Shown: positions 15,689-24,787, counted from the stretch's first letter. The stretch: DNA of 64,000 nucleotides from Clostridia bacterium (GCA_026416815.1 JAOAEJ010000072.1:142688-206687), one strand, 5' to 3'. The notes: generated by a model from the letters alone, not told the origin. Program-made: numbers and translations.

Positions 15689-17920
15689 ATGAAAAAAGTT
15701 GTTTTGTATCCACATAACACTGTGGGAGCATATCACATTAACCAATTCAAGGATTTACTACCATTTAACGTTATATGTAGTGTTGATGTTAATGAGGAAG
15801 CAATAAAAGCATATACACATATAAGCGAAGTAAATGGTGAAGATATCAAAACTTTTTCGGACTTAAAAAATCTTGTTGACTACGCTGAAGCGGTGTTGTT
15901 TATTAATACAGAAACTCTTGATATAAAAGATAAAGAGAATAGTAACCAGATACTTGAAACATTTGAATCCCTAGGCCTGAAAATATGCAATCTATCAGAT
16001 TTTTTTAAAACGGATACTAATAGACAATTGAATTCGCCGAACTTAGTATCGTTACATAGTTGTGGAGAAGGGATTGATACTTTAAGTGTCCAACTATCAA
16101 TTGCGCTAGAGCTGAGACAAAAAGGGTACTATGTAAATGTGCGAAATTGCAGTTACTTTGAATCCTTGGTACCCCAGTACGAAAAACCTGATTTAACTAT
16201 TAGCAGTGGTGAAGCAGGTGATATTAATCTACTAATAACAAGTAAAGGCGTATCTGGCAATGAACTGTATGAATCTATTAATAAGCTAAACCCTACGGCC
16301 TTAATTATTATGGATGGAGGCTGTATACCGGATGTAAATATTGCAGAAACTCCAGTCTTCAATTTTGCAGCTGATAGTCATAAATCAAAGTTAAATGACT
16401 TACTTAGAAATGAATTATTGAAGAAAATAAGTATTAGTAAATTACTACAGAGAGATAGAGAAGCGTTTATAGAAAAAGACAAAAACCAGTTTTATCGTTT
16501 TGAAATCGGTGGAAAGCAATTCTTATTTGAATCAAACTCTAGGTTATGTTGGAGTATTGATAAAGACGTTTATAGTTTCCTGGATATATATTTTGATGGT
16601 AATAATGCGCTAATAGATCAAGCTATTAAGAGGTATGGGTATGAGAGTATCATATCAAAGTTTGAAACATTTAATACCATGAGGTTTGGCTCCCGTATAC
16701 AGGGCCAAAAAATAAATGTACGCCTATCTATCGAACCGGAATTACATACGGGAGAAACAATTTTTTCATTTCTAGGAAAAAGGAAATGTAATCTGCGCTG
16801 TCGCTACTGCTTTGTAGATGAAACTAAAGTTGAAGGACGTGAAGAAGAGTTAACACCCGAAATGATGAGAGCAGGATTTGATTTTATACTACAGCGCAAC
16901 CAGAACTCCTATAGAGTGCGTGCGGATTACTCACTTGGTGGTGAACCAATGCTTACGTTTGAAACTTATAAGCAGCTATGGGCTATTTCAAAGGAATATG
17001 ATAGCCGTTCGGATATGGAGGTTGCTCTAGGCTTTGTAACCAATGGGACACTTCTATCAGATGAAGCAATAGAATGGTTTAATCAAAACCATCACTGGAT
17101 AGGATTCAGCCTAGATGGAGGAAAAGAAGTACATGACAGTATGCGGGTATTTCATGACGGTAGAGGTACTTTTGATAAAGCTATTGGGCAAATTCGCAAA
17201 GTACTAGATTTAAATTGGGAACATGACCCTGGAGTAAACGTAGTACTAACAGCAAAAAATCCAGACATCTTAAAAATATTCCTTGAGCTTTGGGATTTAG
17301 GGTTTAGAGTAATTACGGCAAAGCCTGTGCGTGCAAGTAGTGACTTGGATTTTGCAATAACAATGAAGAATATTAATGTGATTAAGGAGGCATATATCCG
17401 ATTTGCTGACTTTCTTATAGAAAAGGCAAAAGAAGGAAAGCTTGAATACCTTAAGGCAATATTAAATCCCTTTGATTTCTTCGGACGATTCCTAATGAGA
17501 GTCTTTATGAGGGATAGAATCTTTCTAAAGCGTTGTGCTGGAGGGACAAAAATTTTCAGTATGCGTAATAATGGAGACTTATATCCCTGTGATAGTTTTA
17601 ATGGCATTGATGCATTCAAGCTAGGCAACGTTAGAGAAAAAACCTTTGACCCTACTGTGTTTCAGGTTCCGGCTGTAGATGAGGTTGATACTTGTAAAGA
17701 CTGCTGGGCTCGCTATTTATGCGGGGGAGTATGTAGATATACCCTGTATATAAATGATGGTAAGCAAGATTCAGCTTCAGAGGCAGAATGTGAACTGCAA
17801 CGTCATCTAATAATGCTATCCTGTTATTTATGGTCAGAAATAAAATCCTCTTTGCCTGAAGAAGAAGTATCCTCTATTAGGGAGCATATTCTTATTCAAA
17901 CTGGAGGTGCGACCTGGTAA
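15689..17920 (+). CDS. Radical SAM/SPASM peptide maturase with large N-terminal extension
   Basis: A 743-aa protein. The radical SAM cluster motif is C367xxxC371xxC374 (KCNLRCRYCF). A full seven-Cys SPASM domain follows: C616 and GDLYPC634, then C669xxCx5CxxxC682, then C701. Family proteins of this type install thioether or carbon crosslinks in ribosomally made peptides. The first about 350 residues have a Rossmann-like start (KVVLYPHNTVGAYH) and a segment LHSCGEGIDTLSVQLSIAL; from memory this resembles a stand-alone clostridial peptide-maturation protein (TIGR04066 type), here fused to the maturase. AAGGGGGAT precedes ATG 15689. A 30-aa peptide gene and an ABC exporter follow. Confidence 0.85.
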   Translation: MKKVVLYPHNTVGAYHINQFKDLLPFNVICSVDVNEEAIKAYTHISEVNGEDIKTFSDLKNLVDYAEAVLFINTETLDIKDKENSNQILETFESLGLKICNLSDFFKTDTNRQLNSPNLVSLHSCGEGIDTLSVQLSIALELRQKGYYVNVRNCSYFESLVPQYEKPDLTISSGEAGDINLLITSKGVSGNELYESINKLNPTALIIMDGGCIPDVNIAETPVFNFAADSHKSKLNDLLRNELLKKISISKLLQRDREAFIEKDKNQFYRFEIGGKQFLFESNSRLCWSIDKDVYSFLDIYFDGNNALIDQAIKRYGYESIISKFETFNTMRFGSRIQGQKINVRLSIEPELHTGETIFSFLGKRKCNLRCRYCFVDETKVEGREEELTPEMMRAGFDFILQRNQNSYRVRADYSLGGEPMLTFETYKQLWAISKEYDSRSDMEVALGFVTNGTLLSDEAIEWFNQNHHWIGFSLDGGKEVHDSMRVFHDGRGTFDKAIGQIRKVLDLNWEHDPGVNVVLTAKNPDILKIFLELWDLGFRVITAKPVRASSDLDFAITMKNINVIKEAYIRFADFLIEKAKEGKLEYLKAILNPFDFFGRFLMRVFMRDRIFLKRCAGGTKIFSMRNNGDLYPCDSFNGIDAFKLGNVREKTFDPTVFQVPAVDEVDTCKDCWARYLCGGVCRYTLYINDGKQDSASEAECELQRHLIMLSCYLWSEIKSSLPEEEVSSIREHILIQTGGATW

Positions 17921-17951
17921 TATATAAATAGCTGGGCTATTTATGGGATTA

Positions 17952-17981
17952 TTGCATTTTTATAGCATTTGATACTATAAT
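17952..17981 (+). promoter_or_regulatory. Strong predicted promoter of the 30-aa peptide gene
   Basis: TTGCAT (17952-17957) and a perfect TATAAT (17976-17981), 18 bases apart, lie 36 bases before the peptide start codon. The peptide can thus be made in excess over the maturase. Confidence 0.6.
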
Positions 17982-18017
17982 GTAGTATTAAGACTTATAA
18001 ATGGGGGTGAATGAAAA

Positions 18018-18110
18018 GTGAATAATTTAATGGTTTGGCAGGATGATAACTGTGATTTGTTTATCCTACTTAATGATAAAGATGTTGAATTCACAGTTTC
18101 ATTATCTTAA
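18018..18110 (+). CDS. Small peptide, candidate precursor for the radical SAM enzyme
   Basis: A 30-aa reading frame starting at GTG 18018 with a very good ribosome site (GGGGGTGA, 18003-18010). The product begins MNNLMVWQDDNCDLFILL, has one Cys (residue 12) between Asn and Asp, is acidic, and ends TVSLS. Its own promoter and its place between a SPASM maturase and an exporter suggest a precursor peptide. A single Cys is unusual for the Cys-rich precursors of known related maturases. After the stop, the +1 frame stays open for 15 more codons (KVFDEAYLIDIWFLK), so a frameshifted end is possible. Confidence 0.5.
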   Translation: MNNLMVWQDDNCDLFILLNDKDVEFTVSLS

Positions 18111-18178
18111 GGTATTCGATGAAGCTTATTTAATAGATATATGGTTTTTGAAGTAAGCTGAGGTAGAATCATTTATTT

Positions 18179-18303
18179 ATATAAATTGCGATAATGATAT
18201 TACAAGGAAAAATTTGATTATCGCAATATAACTTAAGGTAACAAATTGCAAAAAAGATTTATGGAGAACTTCGTTGTAGATTCTTTTTTGCAATTTATAT
18301 AGT
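18179..18303. repeat. MITE-like palindromic element, family II, full copy
   Basis: A 125-base element made of two hairpins. Module A pairs ATTGCGATAAT (18184-18194) with ATTATCGCAAT (18217-18227). Module B pairs AAATTGCAAAAAAG (18243-18256) with CTTTTTTGCAATTT. The ends are inverted copies (TATATAAATTGC / GCAATTTATATA). Near-identical copies occur at 34759-34883 and, inverted, at 32529-32652. Confidence 0.85.
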
Positions 18304-18326
18304 TAAGATATAAGTTTATTTAGGTT

Positions 18327-18362
18327 GGCCGACAAGGAGGAAATAGTTCTTCCTTGCCGGCT
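18327..18362 (+). other. Stable hairpin before the ABC exporter genes
   Basis: GGCCGACAAGGAGGAA and TTCCTTGCCGGC form a GC-rich stem of about 12 pairs with a bulge. No T-run follows, so a simple terminator is unlikely. The remaining 140 bases to the ABC gene hold no clear gene. Confidence 0.5.
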
Positions 18363-18506
18363 TCTATGCAGTTTATAAATAGCATTGCATTGTACCGACC
18401 ATACAATAATAGAGTTTTTGTATTCCATAGAGTATTAGGTTACGGGAAGGCTTTGATTAATATAAATAATTACAAACTGATTTAATGCAATGATAAGGAG
18501 GGCTTT

Positions 18507-19550
18507 ATGGCAATTATTGAGGTAAATGACTTGTATAAAGAATATAAGATAAATCAGAAGAAAGAAGGAGTATTAGGGGCTATCGGTAATATATTTTATC
18601 CCAGATATATAAGTAAAGTGGCGGTTAATAAAATAAATTTTTCCATAGAGGAGGGGGAAGCTGTAGGGTATATAGGTGCAAATGGTGCAGGCAAGTCGAC
18701 TACTATAAAGATGTTGACAGGAATTTTGACGCCTACATCGGGAAGGGTACTTGTTAATGGAAATATACCTTATAAGCATAGAGTTAAAAACAATAGCATA
18801 ATAGGTGCTGTGTTCGGACAGCGTACCCAGATGTGGTGGGATCTACCTCCTATAGAAACGTATAAACTTATTCAAAAAATATATGATGTTCCCAAAAAGC
18901 AGTTTGATGAAAATTTAAGTACTTTTACAGAGCTTCTGGACTTAAAGGAGCTTATAAAAATACCTGTTCGCCAGCTTAGCCTGGGACAGAAAATGCGTTG
19001 TGAAATTGCAGCTGCGTTTATACATGATCCAAAGATTGTATACCTTGATGAGCCTACGATAGGATTAGATATAATGGTAAAAGACAAGATTCGTAACTTC
19101 ATTAAGAATATAAATAAAAAAAGAAGCGTTACCGTAATTCTTACCACCCATGACCTTCAGGACATAGAGGAGGTCTGTAAGAGAGTAATTATAATAGACA
19201 ATGGACAAGTTGTTTATGACGGAAAGATAGAAGAAATAAAGAATAGTTTAGGTAAATATAGAACGGTCCATTTTCAAGTTAAAAATTGCTCCAATAATCT
19301 GGATAATGTACTGGATACACAGAAGGAGTACCTTTTTGAAGTATCAAAAAGCCCTTATGATATACAGGTGAAATTTGACAGACAGAAGATAACTGCTTCT
19401 GAGGTAATGAATATTATTTCTCCCTACTGCGATATAATGGATCTTACAATTCAAGAACCATCAATAGAATCCATAGTTAGAGATTTATATAGAAAGCAGG
19501 TAGATAATAATGATTTTATTAAAGAAAATGCTGGCAATTGCAAATATTAA
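18507..19550 (+). CDS. ABC exporter ATP-binding protein
   Basis: A 347-aa ATPase of the DUF990-associated export group. Walker A is GANGAGKST, the signature reads LSLGQKMR in place of LSGGQ (usual for this subgroup), Walker B is IVYLDEP, and the H-loop is TTHD. About 95 C-terminal residues form a subgroup-specific domain. ATG 18507 follows AAGGAGGG. It overlaps the next gene by 41 bases. Together with the two permeases it probably exports a small molecule or peptide; the nearby maturase suggests its product as substrate. Confidence 0.9.
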   Translation: MAIIEVNDLYKEYKINQKKEGVLGAIGNIFYPRYISKVAVNKINFSIEEGEAVGYIGANGAGKSTTIKMLTGILTPTSGRVLVNGNIPYKHRVKNNSIIGAVFGQRTQMWWDLPPIETYKLIQKIYDVPKKQFDENLSTFTELLDLKELIKIPVRQLSLGQKMRCEIAAAFIHDPKIVYLDEPTIGLDIMVKDKIRNFIKNINKKRSVTVILTTHDLQDIEEVCKRVIIIDNGQVVYDGKIEEIKNSLGKYRTVHFQVKNCSNNLDNVLDTQKEYLFEVSKSPYDIQVKFDRQKITASEVMNIISPYCDIMDLTIQEPSIESIVRDLYRKQVDNNDFIKENAGNCKY

Positions 19551-20316
19551 TATTAAGGTTATACTTGTGTACGTGTCAGCTGTATGGGCAAATGTTTTTG
19601 TAAATATATTGCAGGTAGTTATTTTATACTATATTTGGATGGCAGTATATGGAGGACAAACTCAGCTACATGGTATAAGTAAATCACAGATTGTTACATA
19701 TGTAATTATATCTAGAATAATATTTATTAACGGAATAGTATCTTGGGGGATCAATCAGTGGATAAGCGATATTATAAAAGATGGGCAGATATCCATAGAA
19801 ATGCTAAGGCCCATAGATTTTCAACTAATGACGTATGCAAGGCGCATAGGTGTATTGGTTTTTTCAATGATTCTATACGGGGTGCCTGTAATAGTGGTTT
19901 CAAAAATTCTTTTCGGAATTTCACTTCCTGCAACCTTTAATAGCGGAGTGCTGTTTATTATTAGTTTCTTATTAGCTATGACAATAAACTTTTTGGTAGA
20001 GTTCTTCATTGGGCTTATAGGCTTCTATACAACGAATGGTTGGGGATTACAGGTTTTTAAGGAAGCTTTACTTTCTTTCCTGTCAGGAGCATTGATTCCC
20101 ATTGCATTCTTCCCGGGATGGATTAGGCAGATAGCTGATTTTCTACCCTTCAAGGACATAGTTTATACTCCAATAACTATATACCTTGGAAATACTTCAG
20201 GAGAGCAGGCAATTAAATCTCTACTATTCCAGTTTATGTGGGTAGTGGTTTTACTTCTTTGTACAAGGATTTTCTATACTACGGCTATAAAAAAAGTTAC
20301 TGTACAGGGAGGCTAG
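19510..20316 (+). CDS. ABC-2 type permease (DUF990-like), first subunit
   Basis: A 268-aa protein with six predicted membrane helices. It contains the segment SWGINQWISDIIKDGQISIEMLRPIDFQLM, and the interfacial R-P-I-D motif is typical of these half-permeases. It overlaps the ATPase gene by 41 bases, which indicates translational coupling; no strong ribosome site is visible at ATG 19510. It pairs with the next permease to form a heterodimeric channel. Confidence 0.85.
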   Translation: MILLKKMLAIANINIKVILVYVSAVWANVFVNILQVVILYYIWMAVYGGQTQLHGISKSQIVTYVIISRIIFINGIVSWGINQWISDIIKDGQISIEMLRPIDFQLMTYARRIGVLVFSMILYGVPVIVVSKILFGISLPATFNSGVLFIISFLLAMTINFLVEFFIGLIGFYTTNGWGLQVFKEALLSFLSGALIPIAFFPGWIRQIADFLPFKDIVYTPITIYLGNTSGEQAIKSLLFQFMWVVVLLLCTRIFYTTAIKKVTVQGG

Positions 20317-20434
20317 GTAAAGAGTCATTTCTACTTTTGATTTGGTAGCCTTTTAGGGGCTTTGCTTCCAACAGATTAAAAGTCTGTTTAATACTTAATT
20401 TGGGAATGATATGCTACTTAGGAGGAAATAGACG

Positions 20435-21226
20435 ATGCTATTTAAATATATAAGATTATATATAGAGTTCTTTAAGCAGAATATTAAAATTATGCTTGAA
20501 TATCGGGCTGATTTTATTATAGGTGCGATGGCCTCACTTTTTATGCAGATGAGCGGTATCTTTTTTGTATGGGTTATATTTAAAAACGTAACAACTCTTC
20601 AAGGCTGGACGTTTTATGATATTACTCTAGTATATGGATTATTAATGTTATCAAAATCCCTTAACCATATCTTCTTTGATAACCTTTGGGTACTAGGCCC
20701 TCAGTATATAAGGCAAGGAAATTTTGATACCCTACTGCTTCGTCCGATATCCCCTTTATTTCATCTAATTGCTAATAGGCTGCAGCAAGACGGTATAGGT
20801 AATTTCTTACTCGGCCTGGTAATCACAGTCAAATCCTTGTATGAGCTTAATCTTAATTTGGGCATAAAAGGAGTTGCACTAATTATTTTGTTTGTAGTGA
20901 GTGGAGGAGCTATTTTTGCAGCAATTAACCTTATAACAGCCACATCATCCTTCTGGGTAGTTAATTCTTACCACCTTATATGGACTGTTTATTCGGTTAA
21001 TGAGTTTGCATTATATCCTTTAAATATTTACCACAAAGCGATAGGAATAATACTTACATGGGTGATTCCTTACGCTTTTGCCAGCTTTTATCCGGCGAAT
21101 TATTTTATACATAAAGGTTATGAGCAACTTTCATTTATATCGCCTATAGTTGCGTTAGTGCTTTGGGTAATAGCGCTTCGTGTATGGAGATTTGGTATAA
21201 AAAATTATACGAGCACAGGATCGTAA
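20435..21226 (+). CDS. ABC-2 type permease (DUF990-like), second subunit
   Basis: A 263-aa six-helix permease. It has the family segment FDTLLLRPISPLFHLIANR matching RPID in the partner protein. ATG 20435 follows TAGGAGGAAATAG. The 118-base gap after the first permease holds no clear hairpin terminator, so the three genes are probably one operon. Confidence 0.88.
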   Translation: MLFKYIRLYIEFFKQNIKIMLEYRADFIIGAMASLFMQMSGIFFVWVIFKNVTTLQGWTFYDITLVYGLLMLSKSLNHIFFDNLWVLGPQYIRQGNFDTLLLRPISPLFHLIANRLQQDGIGNFLLGLVITVKSLYELNLNLGIKGVALIILFVVSGGAIFAAINLITATSSFWVVNSYHLIWTVYSVNEFALYPLNIYHKAIGIILTWVIPYAFASFYPANYFIHKGYEQLSFISPIVALVLWVIALRVWRFGIKNYTSTGS

Positions 21227-21268
21227 GGCTTCTAATTATAATGTATATAAAGGACAGGAGGAATTTTT

Positions 21269-21745
21269 ATGGATAAGCATAGATTACTTGGCGCATGTGG
21301 TATTTACTGCGGTGCATGTGATCACTACCTTTCAACACTTCAAGAAGGTAAATACCTTCTTGAAGAAATACCTGGTTCTGGGCGTAACCTTATAAAAGTA
21401 CCGTGTAAGGGCTGTAAATCAGAAAACCCTGCAGATATGTGCGAATGGTGTGCACAATGCGATATTAAATTATGCGCTGCGAAGAGAAGCATTGACCACT
21501 GTGGACTATGTGACGAATTTCCGTGTGAACGAATGAGGTCATTTAGAAACGATGGATTGATACACCATAAGGAAGCTTTCAAGAATATTGAAATACTAAA
21601 AGTTTTAGGCCCTGAGCAATGGCTGGAGGAGCAGAGTAAGAAATGGAAATGTAAAAGCTGCAATAGTAGTTTTAGTTGCTATGAAACGGTTTGCCATGCT
21701 TGCGGAAGTGTACTCGATGGATATTATCCCGATAAACGAAAATAG
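21269..21745 (+). CDS. DUF3795 Cys-rich protein with C-terminal zinc ribbon
   Basis: A 158-aa soluble protein with 18 cysteines. The N-terminal part (ACGIYCGACDHYLS, PCKGCKSENP, CEWCAQCDIKLCA, HCGLCDEFPCE) fits DUF3795, a probable metal-binding family of unknown function. The C-terminus adds a rubredoxin-like pair, WKCKSCNSSFSCYETVCHACG. ATG 21269 follows CAGGAGGAA. It lies 42 bases behind the exporter genes and could be part of that transcript. No enzymatic role can be assigned. Confidence 0.8.
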   Translation: MDKHRLLGACGIYCGACDHYLSTLQEGKYLLEEIPGSGRNLIKVPCKGCKSENPADMCEWCAQCDIKLCAAKRSIDHCGLCDEFPCERMRSFRNDGLIHHKEAFKNIEILKVLGPEQWLEEQSKKWKCKSCNSSFSCYETVCHACGSVLDGYYPDKRK

Positions 21746-21752
21746 GCTGGTG

Positions 21753-21835
21753 ATAGACAACTAACTGTAACTTAGTGATTTTCAATTAGAGAATGGTTTG
21801 TTTTACTGGAAAAGTCACTTTTACTATGAACTATA
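21753..21835. repeat. Palindromic intergenic element, family I, degenerate copy
   Basis: ATAGACAACTAACTGTAACTTAGTGATTT at the left and AAAAGTCACTTTTACTATGAACTAT at the right match the ends and core of the copies at 5460 and 40548, but the inner arms have decayed. Confidence 0.65.
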
Positions 21836-21974
21836 CATAATTAAGAAGATGCTCAAAAATTTTCTATATAAACGAAAAGTAGTTTTCATAAATAAACAAG
21901 AGAGTTTTAAATCACACGTATCATTAGAAGGCTGCTGGCATATAAGATTGTCAGCAGCTTTTTACATTGTATAC

Positions 21975-22040
21975 TTATATAAATTGCAAAAAAGAATCTA
22001 CAAGGAAGTTCTCACTAAATCTTTTTCGCAATTTATCTAG
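21975..22040. repeat. MITE-like element, family II, module B only
   Basis: A 66-base hairpin. TATAAATTGCAAAAAAGAATCTAC at the left and AAATCTTTTTCGCAATTTATCTAG at the right are module B of the family II element, flanked by its usual outer ends. This suggests that B can stand alone. Confidence 0.75.
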
Positions 22041-22095
22041 CAATAGTGAGATTCTAAAATATAAAGCATAAGAATATAAAAATTTACCAAATGTA

Positions 22096-22151
22096 TTGAC
22101 TGGGTGGTCAATGCGCGGTATAATTATATTTGTAGTTGACCGAGTGGTCAA
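22096..22151 (+). promoter_or_regulatory. Promoter with twin TetR-type operators
   Basis: A near-perfect sigma-A promoter is present: TTGACT (22096-22101), 17 bases, TATAAT (22119-22124). Two 16-base inverted repeats of form TTGACYGRGTGGTCAA lie at 22096-22111, over the -35, and at 22136-22151, just before the ribosome site. Their centres are 40 bases apart. The TetR protein encoded at 23998 is the obvious ligand. Confidence 0.75.
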
Positions 22152-22169
22152 TGGAAGGAGGCATAAAAT

Positions 22170-23057
22170 ATGAAAGTGATAGAAATTAAAAACCTTTCGA
22201 AATTCTATGGTAAATCCCGAGGGATTATAGATGTGAGTTTTGATATTCCTGAGGGTGAGATATTTGGGTTTATAGGCCCTAACGGAGCAGGGAAGTCCAC
22301 GACAATAAGGACACTTTTAAACTTCATACACCCTTCCGCCGGAAGTGCAAAGATATTCGGTATGGACTGCTTTACCGAGACAGAGAAAATAAAGAAGGAA
22401 GTAGGATACCTGCCATCAGAGGTGAACTATTACGACGATATGAAGGTAAAAGACCTTTTGGCGTACTCTGCAAAATTTTATAAAAAAGATTGCAGCATGA
22501 GGATAAAAGATCTTAGCAATATTTTTGAGCTTGATTTAAATAAGAAAATAGATGAACTTTCTTACGGTAACAAAAAGAAGGTAGCTATCATACAGGCATT
22601 GCTCCACGAGCCCAGATTGTTAATACTGGATGAGCCTACAGGCGGGCTTGATCCGCTTATGCAGAATAGCTTTTTTGAGGTGCTTAAGGAAGAGAATAAA
22701 AAAGGTGTGACAATATTCTTTTCATCTCATATATTGAGCGAAGTACAGAAAATGTGTGATAGGGTCGCTATAATCAAAGAAGGAAAAATACTGAAAGTAG
22801 AAGAGATAGATAAGCTTAGAGCTAATAAATACAAGAAAATTAAAGTAGAATTCAATGACGCTGAACAAGTAAATATCCTTAGCCTCCCAGGCATGATGAA
22901 AGTAGAACGTAGTGGCAAAGCAGTAGAGTTTCTATACAGTGGAAAGATTGACGCAGTAATAAAGCTGTTGGCGGAGTATGGAGTTGAAAACCTATGGATA
23001 GAGGAGCCGTCTTTGGAAGAAGTGTTTATGCACTACTATGAAAAGGAGGGAAAATAA
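22170..23057 (+). CDS. ABC transporter ATP-binding protein
   Basis: A 295-aa ATPase of the drug/bacitracin export type. Walker A is GPNGAGKST. The signature is LSYGNKKK, a divergent form of LSGGQ. Walker B is LLILDEP and the H-loop is SSHIL. A C-terminal extension (about residues 215-295) is typical for the group. ATG 22170 has GGAAGGAGG upstream. It is the first gene of a TetR-controlled operon with the permease that follows. Confidence 0.9.
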   Translation: MKVIEIKNLSKFYGKSRGIIDVSFDIPEGEIFGFIGPNGAGKSTTIRTLLNFIHPSAGSAKIFGMDCFTETEKIKKEVGYLPSEVNYYDDMKVKDLLAYSAKFYKKDCSMRIKDLSNIFELDLNKKIDELSYGNKKKVAIIQALLHEPRLLILDEPTGGLDPLMQNSFFEVLKEENKKGVTIFFSSHILSEVQKMCDRVAIIKEGKILKVEEIDKLRANKYKKIKVEFNDAEQVNILSLPGMMKVERSGKAVEFLYSGKIDAVIKLLAEYGVENLWIEEPSLEEVFMHYYEKEGK

Positions 23058-23058
23058 C

Positions 23059-23859
23059 ATGATTATATTTTTAAGGGAACTTGCAAAGAATAGAAAGTCC
23101 TTTATCATATGGACAGTAGTAATGGTATTATTAAATCTAATGATGATGTCTGTTTACCCTACCTACGCAGATAACGCAAAAAAAATGCAGGAAATGCTCG
23201 AAAACTACCCTGAAGGATTTGTTAAGGCTTTTGGTATGGGTAATCTGGATTTATCGCAGATATTGCACTACTTCGGAGTTGAAGCCTATCTCTTTATCAC
23301 TCTACTAGGAAGTATCTACGCAATGCTTTTGGGTTCAAGTATACTTTCAAAGGAAGAGAGTGAAAAAACTATAGAATTTTTGCTTGCAAAACCTGTAACA
23401 AGAAATACTATAGTAACGGCAAAAGGCTTGTGTGCATTATTCTATATAGCCCTTTTTAATGCTATTTTGGTAGCTGTTGATTATATGCTTTTTGAGATGT
23501 TCAAAAAGGGCGACTATAGCATGAATCTGTTTTTACTCCTTAGTGCAGCGCCATTTTTACTGCATATGACCTTTGCAGCAATAGGGTTTGTAATATCGGT
23601 ATTTATAGTAAAAGCAAAATCTGTATACCCGCTTTCAATAGGTGTTGTACTCGGTTTATACTTCCTAAGCATAGCTTCAGCAGTTTCAGACAAACTTGAA
23701 AACCTTAAGTACCTTACACCCTTTGAATATGTAAGTGCTTCAAGGTTACTTACAAAGGAACGAATTGAACCTGTATATTTAGTAATAATGCTTTGTGTTA
23801 TAACCTTATCGGTAGCCGCTACCTATGTGATATATAATAAGAAAAATATATCTGTATAA
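23059..23859 (+). CDS. ABC-2 type permease
   Basis: A 266-aa membrane protein with six helices. It contains ILSKEESEKTIEFLLAKPVTRNTIVTAK, the cytoplasmic coupling region of ABC-2 export permeases. ATG 23059 (MIIFLREL) is chosen because GGAGGG lies 8-13 bases upstream; an in-frame ATG at 23038 lies inside the ATPase gene and lacks a good site. Only one base separates it from the ATPase gene. The substrate is unknown; the TetR regulator suggests a toxic compound. Confidence 0.87.
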   Translation: MIIFLRELAKNRKSFIIWTVVMVLLNLMMMSVYPTYADNAKKMQEMLENYPEGFVKAFGMGNLDLSQILHYFGVEAYLFITLLGSIYAMLLGSSILSKEESEKTIEFLLAKPVTRNTIVTAKGLCALFYIALFNAILVAVDYMLFEMFKKGDYSMNLFLLLSAAPFLLHMTFAAIGFVISVFIVKAKSVYPLSIGVVLGLYFLSIASAVSDKLENLKYLTPFEYVSASRLLTKERIEPVYLVIMLCVITLSVAATYVIYNKKNISV

Positions 23860-23862
23860 TCT

Positions 23863-23891
23863 TAAGCTCTAGGGTATAACCCTAGGGCTTA
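23863..23891 (+). terminator. Weak terminator-like hairpin
   Basis: TAAGCTCTAGGG (23863-23874) pairs with CCCTAGGGCTTA (23880-23891) with one T-G pair. Only GTTTC follows, so termination may be partial and the TetR gene may be co-transcribed. Confidence 0.45.
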
Positions 23892-23997
23892 GTTTCGATA
23901 AGACCACTTTCAACCTACAAATATATATTAGAGAACTACAAGAGAGTGAATTGATATACTTAGATTTTGGTAATAAAATAAATGCAAATGACGAGGT

Positions 23998-24681
23998 TTG
24001 AATAAAAACATATATAGGAGTGTGAAATTTCTGTATTCCAATTTTGAGAGCCTACCTGAAGAAAAAAAGAAGAAGATAATAGATGTATGCTTGGAAGAAT
24101 TCGCAGAGAACGGCTATGATAAAGCCTCCACCAATTCTATAATTAAAAAGGCAGGAATTTCAAAGGGCATATTGTTTCATTACTTTGGAAGCAAAAAGAA
24201 TCTTTTCCTCTACATAGTTGATCATGTTGTCAAAATTATGGTTGATACGTTTTATAGAGAAATGACCAAGGAGCAACCTTCAGATCTCTTTGATAGGATT
24301 ATACATCATTCGCTTATCAAACTTAAAATGGCCTATGATAATCCTTTCATGTACAAAATCACTATAATAGCATTTAAGGAGACCCCCGAGGAGGTAAAAG
24401 AAGAGATACAGGAGCGATATAGTAAATTAATGAGTGAAAGTCTGCCTATTGCCCTAAAAGATATTGATACTTCTAAGTTTAGCAAGGATATAGAGCCACA
24501 AAAAGCTCTGGAGCTGCTGGTGCTATCTTTAGAAGCTCTGGGGAATAAGTATATGGAGATGATAAAACACAGGAAGGATAAAGGGCTTACTGAATTCCCA
24601 AAGATAATAGAAGAATATAAAGATTATCTCAATATTCTAAAATATGGTATGTATGATGGAAATTTAAAGGGTGAAGAATAG
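23998..24681 (+). CDS. TetR-family transcriptional regulator
   Basis: About 215-227 aa. The N-terminal helix-turn-helix is clear: IIDVCLEEFAENGYDKASTNSIIKKAGISKGILFHYFGSKKNLF (split over residues 30-75). The C-terminal ligand domain is variable. The start is uncertain: the frame opens at TTG 23998 and also offers GTG 24022, while the best ribosome site (AGGAG, 24016-24020) would suit a start near 24031, where only CTG is present. The likely targets are the twin operators at 22096-22151 upstream of its transporter genes. Confidence 0.88.
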   Translation: MNKNIYRSVKFLYSNFESLPEEKKKKIIDVCLEEFAENGYDKASTNSIIKKAGISKGILFHYFGSKKNLFLYIVDHVVKIMVDTFYREMTKEQPSDLFDRIIHHSLIKLKMAYDNPFMYKITIIAFKETPEEVKEEIQERYSKLMSESLPIALKDIDTSKFSKDIEPQKALELLVLSLEALGNKYMEMIKHRKDKGLTEFPKIIEEYKDYLNILKYGMYDGNLKGEE

Positions 24682-24693
24682 TATATTTATCGT

Positions 24694-24729
24694 AAAGCTG
24701 CCTTTGTTTTAAAGCTGGGGCAGTTTTTA
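24694..24729 (+). terminator. Terminator after the TetR gene
   Basis: CTGCCTT and GGGGCAG form a seven-pair stem with a loop of 11 bases and are followed by TTTTTAT. Confidence 0.55.
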
Positions 24730-24787
24730 TATATGAAGAGAATATTTGAGACATGCCCCACATAAATTGTTTATGGGGGTACTATAT

